The translations under genes and the position numbers were made by a program. The notes under the pieces were generated by a model that saw only the letters and a program-made list of their open reading frames with translations, made no database searches and was not told the origin of the DNA. From Acidobacteriota bacterium (GTDB lineage: Bacteria > Acidobacteriota > Terriglobia > Terriglobales > Acidobacteriaceae), in NCBI GenBank assembly GCA_019510535.1, contig JAEKKE010000244.1:1-7747 (forward strand): a stretch of DNA of 7,747 nt, in the 5' to 3' direction. Below, piece after piece: positions 5,581-7,747 of the stretch (position 1 is its first letter; each line of letters opens with the position of its first letter).

Positions 5581-6288
5581 ATGCAAAAGAAGGCAAAACC
5601 CCGCACTTACCACGCCCATCGCGAACGGCAGCGTCGCCGGATTCTGGACGCAGCCCAGTCCCTGTTTATTGAGCAAGGCATCGAGCGCATCACCATGGCC
5701 GAGATCACATTGGCCAGCGGCCTGCAGCCTTCGACCATGTATCAGTACTTCTCCAGCAAGGACGACATCGCCTGGGAGCTCGTCAGCGAATTGCTGGCAG
5801 GCGCGGCCATCCAGGTGAAGCAGCGCATCGAAGGCGCTCCGAATGCACTTGCCGTGATCACGGCGTTTCTGGAGTTCATGGCCGATGAGCTCTCCGGCAA
5901 CCAGGCGGCGGTTCGCTTTCTGGCGGAGTTCGACGCCCGGTATGCGCATGACTGGCCGGTGGACCGGCTGCTCACGCTTGAATCGCAGATCTCTCCCCAG
6001 CCATTTCGGTTCTTCACGGAACTCATTCGTAGCGGGATCGCCGACGGCTCCCTGCGCGCCGATCTTGATCCGGAGCTGACCATGCATGCCGTGATGAACG
6101 CGGTCATCGGAGCGCAGCGCAGGCTGGCTTCGCTTGGCCGAAAGGTCGAGATCGAGTACGGGCAACCCGTCGATCGCCTCTTCCGGGAGACGCTCCGTAT
6201 CCTTCTGCTCGGTTTGCGCGCCCCGGAAACTCCAGTCACAAATTCCTCGAATACACGGAAACGCACCGCCAGAAAGAGGTCGTCATGA
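5581..6288 (+). CDS. TetR/AcrR-family transcriptional regulator
   Basis: A 235-residue repressor-type protein. Residues ~16-63 are the TetR DNA-binding domain: RQRRRILDAAQSLFIEQG, then ITMAEITLASGLQPSTMYQYFSSKDD, with the recognition helix around LQPSTMYQYF (48-57). The remainder is the helical ligand-binding/dimerisation domain (FLEFMADELSGNQAAVRFLAEF, FFTELIRSGIADGSLRADLDP, TMHAVMNAVIGAQRR). It ends in a basic tail, TRKRTARKRSS, which is unusual but encoded just where the next gene's ribosome site lies. ATG 5581 is chosen over TTG 5536 because the conserved domain starts after it and the operator-like palindrome lies between them; its own ribosome site is weak (GAGCGACG). The stop overlaps the start of the GH2 gene (ATGA), so the two are co-transcribed and probably translationally coupled. 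The inducer is unknown; a sugar or aglycone released by the GH2 enzyme is a guess. Confidence 0.9.
   Translation: MQKKAKPRTYHAHRERQRRRILDAAQSLFIEQGIERITMAEITLASGLQPSTMYQYFSSKDDIAWELVSELLAGAAIQVKQRIEGAPNALAVITAFLEFMADELSGNQAAVRFLAEFDARYAHDWPVDRLLTLESQISPQPFRFFTELIRSGIADGSLRADLDPELTMHAVMNAVIGAQRRLASLGRKVEIEYGQPVDRLFRETLRILLLGLRAPETPVTNSSNTRKRTARKRSS
6275..6288 (+). promoter_or_regulatory. RBS and ATGA overlap coupling tetR to the GH2 gene
   Basis: AGAGG (6275-6279) is 5 nt before ATG 6285, and the tetR stop TGA occupies 6286-6288, giving a four-base ATGA overlap. This arrangement usually allows ribosomes finishing the first gene to restart on the second. Confidence 0.75.
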
Positions 6289-7747
6289 ATCACCTGTCCC
6301 GCTGCCAGATCGGTCTCGCGGCTATCCTTGCTGTCCTCGTTCCCGCGGCAGCCGCCGCCGTAACTCCAAAGACGCCGCGTCAGGATCTCGCTGCCGACGC
6401 GGGATGGAAGTTCCAGCTTGGCGATGCCGCCGGCGCCGAGAATCCGACCTTTGCCGACTCGTCCTGGCGTACCGTCGATCTGCCCCACGACTGGAGCATC
6501 GAGAGCAAGCCGAACAAGGACAACCCCAGCGGCACAGGAGGCGGCTTCTTTCCCAACGGAGTCGGCTGGTATCGCAAGACCTTTACCGCGCCTCGCGAGT
6601 GGAATGGCAAACGGGTGACGGTTCAGTTCGACGGAGTCTACCGCGATGCCACGGTCTATCTGAACGGCCACAAGCTGGGGACACATCCCTACGGCTATAC
6701 CTCCTTCACCTTCGACCTCACACCCGATCTGAAGCTCTCGGGGACGAACGTACTTGCCGTACGCGTCGACAACTCGGCAGAGCCAAACAGCCGCTGGTAC
6801 AGCGGATCAGGGATCTACCGCCATGTTCACGTCATCGTGGCCGACACGACGCATGTGGCGCATTGGGGTGTCTTCGTAACGACGCCGGAGGTCTCAAACG
6901 CCTCTGCCAAAGTCTCTATCAAAACACGCGTCGCGAATGAATCGTCCGCACCCGCCGGAGTCACTGTCGAAACCACGTTGCTCGACAAGGCCGGCAAAAC
7001 CATCGGCACGGCGCACTCCAATCTGACCCTCGCCTCCGGCAAAGAGGACGAGACAGCGCAGGAGGTTGCCGTAGCCAACCCTGCACTATGGACACCCGAG
7101 ACACCGACGCTGTACCGGGCCGTTTCCACAATTCGCAAAGATGGCAAGGTCGTCGATCAGGTCACGACCTCTTTCGGCATCCGCTCCCTCACGTGGTCAG
7201 CAGAGAAGGGCCTGCTGCTCAACGGCAAATCCATCAAGCTCACCGGCGGCAGTGTGCATCATGACAACGGGCCGCTGGGTGCAGCAGCCTTCGATCGTGC
7301 CGAGGAACGCAGGGTTCAACTCATGAAGGCCGCTGGGATGAACGCGGTGCGCACCGCCCACAACCCTCCGTCGCCTGCGTTTCTGGATGCATGCGATCGT
7401 CTCGGGCTCCTGGTACTGGATGAGCCCTTCGATGTGTGGCAGGCGCATAAGGTGAAGTTCGACTACGGCAGCAACTTCGATGAGTGGTGGAAGCAGGACA
7501 TCTCGTCCATGGTGCTTCGCGACCGCAGTCATCCCTCGATCGTGATCTGGGGCATCGGCAACGAGATTCCCGAGCTCGAAGTGGATCGAGGCGCTCCGCT
7601 CGCCAAACGGCTTGCGGACCAGGTCCGTGCGCTCGACAATACGCGCCCGCTCACGCTCGCATTTCCTGGAACAACCACCATGCCCACCGCACAGGCGGTC
7701 TTCTCGCAGCTCGACATCACCGGCTACAACTACAACCTGATCCCTAC
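6285..7747 (+). CDS. Exported glycoside hydrolase family 2 enzyme, beta-galactosidase-like, 3'-partial
   Basis: A retaining glycosidase whose first 487 codons are visible. Residues 1-25 are a signal peptide (LAAILAVLVPAAAAA), so it acts in the periplasm or outside. The GH2 sugar-binding domain spans ~36-187: LPHDWSIE (66-73), GVGWYRKTF (92-100), VQFDGVYRDATVYLNG (113-128), VLAVRVDNS (156-164) and SRWYSGSGIYRHVHV (169-183). A beta-sandwich covers ~190-300. The TIM barrel begins near 305: GGSVHHDNGPLGAAAFDRAE (321-340), NAVRTAHNPPSPAFLDACDR (353-372), LLVLDEPFDVW and SHPSIVIWGIGNE. Glu427 in the NE pair is the expected acid/base; the nucleophile lies beyond the edge. The GGSVHHDNGPLG and RTAHNPPS motifs fit the beta-galactosidase-like clade of Bacteroidota and Acidobacteriota, but beta-glucuronidase or beta-mannosidase activity is not excluded. 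AGAGG at 6275-6279 is 5 nt before the ATG, inside the end of tetR. Confidence 0.92.
   Translation, partial: MNHLSRCQIGLAAILAVLVPAAAAAVTPKTPRQDLAADAGWKFQLGDAAGAENPTFADSSWRTVDLPHDWSIESKPNKDNPSGTGGGFFPNGVGWYRKTFTAPREWNGKRVTVQFDGVYRDATVYLNGHKLGTHPYGYTSFTFDLTPDLKLSGTNVLAVRVDNSAEPNSRWYSGSGIYRHVHVIVADTTHVAHWGVFVTTPEVSNASAKVSIKTRVANESSAPAGVTVETTLLDKAGKTIGTAHSNLTLASGKEDETAQEVAVANPALWTPETPTLYRAVSTIRKDGKVVDQVTTSFGIRSLTWSAEKGLLLNGKSIKLTGGSVHHDNGPLGAAAFDRAEERRVQLMKAAGMNAVRTAHNPPSPAFLDACDRLGLLVLDEPFDVWQAHKVKFDYGSNFDEWWKQDISSMVLRDRSHPSIVIWGIGNEIPELEVDRGAPLAKRLADQVRALDNTRPLTLAFPGTTTMPTAQAVFSQLDITGYNYNLIP

Noticed and set aside
5742..6686. Minus-strand 314-codon open frame
   Set aside because: It is antisense to the tetR and GH2 genes, both strongly supported by motifs; long antisense frames are common at this base composition.
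6134..6940. Plus-strand 268-codon open frame
   Set aside because: It overlaps tetR and GH2 in another frame and is a low-complexity Arg/Ser-rich shadow.

Overview
The window looks like part of an Acidobacteriota chromosome, most likely class Terriglobia (Terriglobus/Granulicella/Edaphobacter type). The evidence is an Oar-like TonB-dependent receptor with an N-terminal carboxypeptidase-regulatory-like domain, a membrane-anchored winged-helix protein of a kind abundant in that phylum, fairly high GC, and intergenic spaces rich in short palindromes. This placement rests on remembered family features; no database search was run.

Layout. (1) Positions 1-2336, minus strand: the N-terminal 778 codons of a TonB-dependent outer-membrane receptor, with the rest beyond the left edge. 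It starts at TTG behind a GGAGG ribosome-binding site, and a perfect hairpin lies just upstream of that site. (2) 2337-2800: a gene-free spacer holding a palindrome shared with another promoter, several hairpins, and a 128-bp element made of two inverted, related REP-like units. (3) 2801-4029, minus strand: a winged-helix/transmembrane regulator split by a frameshift near 3245-3275; the N-terminal 262 codons and C-terminal ~153 codons lie in different frames. (4) 4030-4213: a divergent promoter region with repeated TTCAC/GTGAA half-sites. (5) 4214-5392, plus strand: a multi-membrane-span acyltransferase of the HGSNAT/NagX type (DUF5009/COG4299-like). (6) 5393-5580: a perfect 16-bp-arm hairpin, a second palindrome, a sigma-70-like promoter and a 27-bp inverted repeat that looks like the operator of the next gene. 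(7) 5581-6288: a TetR-family repressor. (8) 6285-7747: an exported glycoside hydrolase family 2 enzyme (beta-galactosidase-like) overlapping the TetR gene by four bases and running off the right edge.

Working together. The receptor, the sugar-acetylating membrane enzyme and the exported GH2 enzyme would fit a carbohydrate-scavenging neighbourhood, but only tetR-GH2 is clearly one transcription unit. I infer that the TetR protein binds the 27-bp palindrome just downstream of its own promoter, so that it and the GH2 gene are co-repressed until an unknown ligand appears. I found no RNA gene, CRISPR array, transposase or defence system. The most notable items are the frameshifted regulator, the REP-like element, the putative TetR operator and the palindrome shared between two upstream regions.
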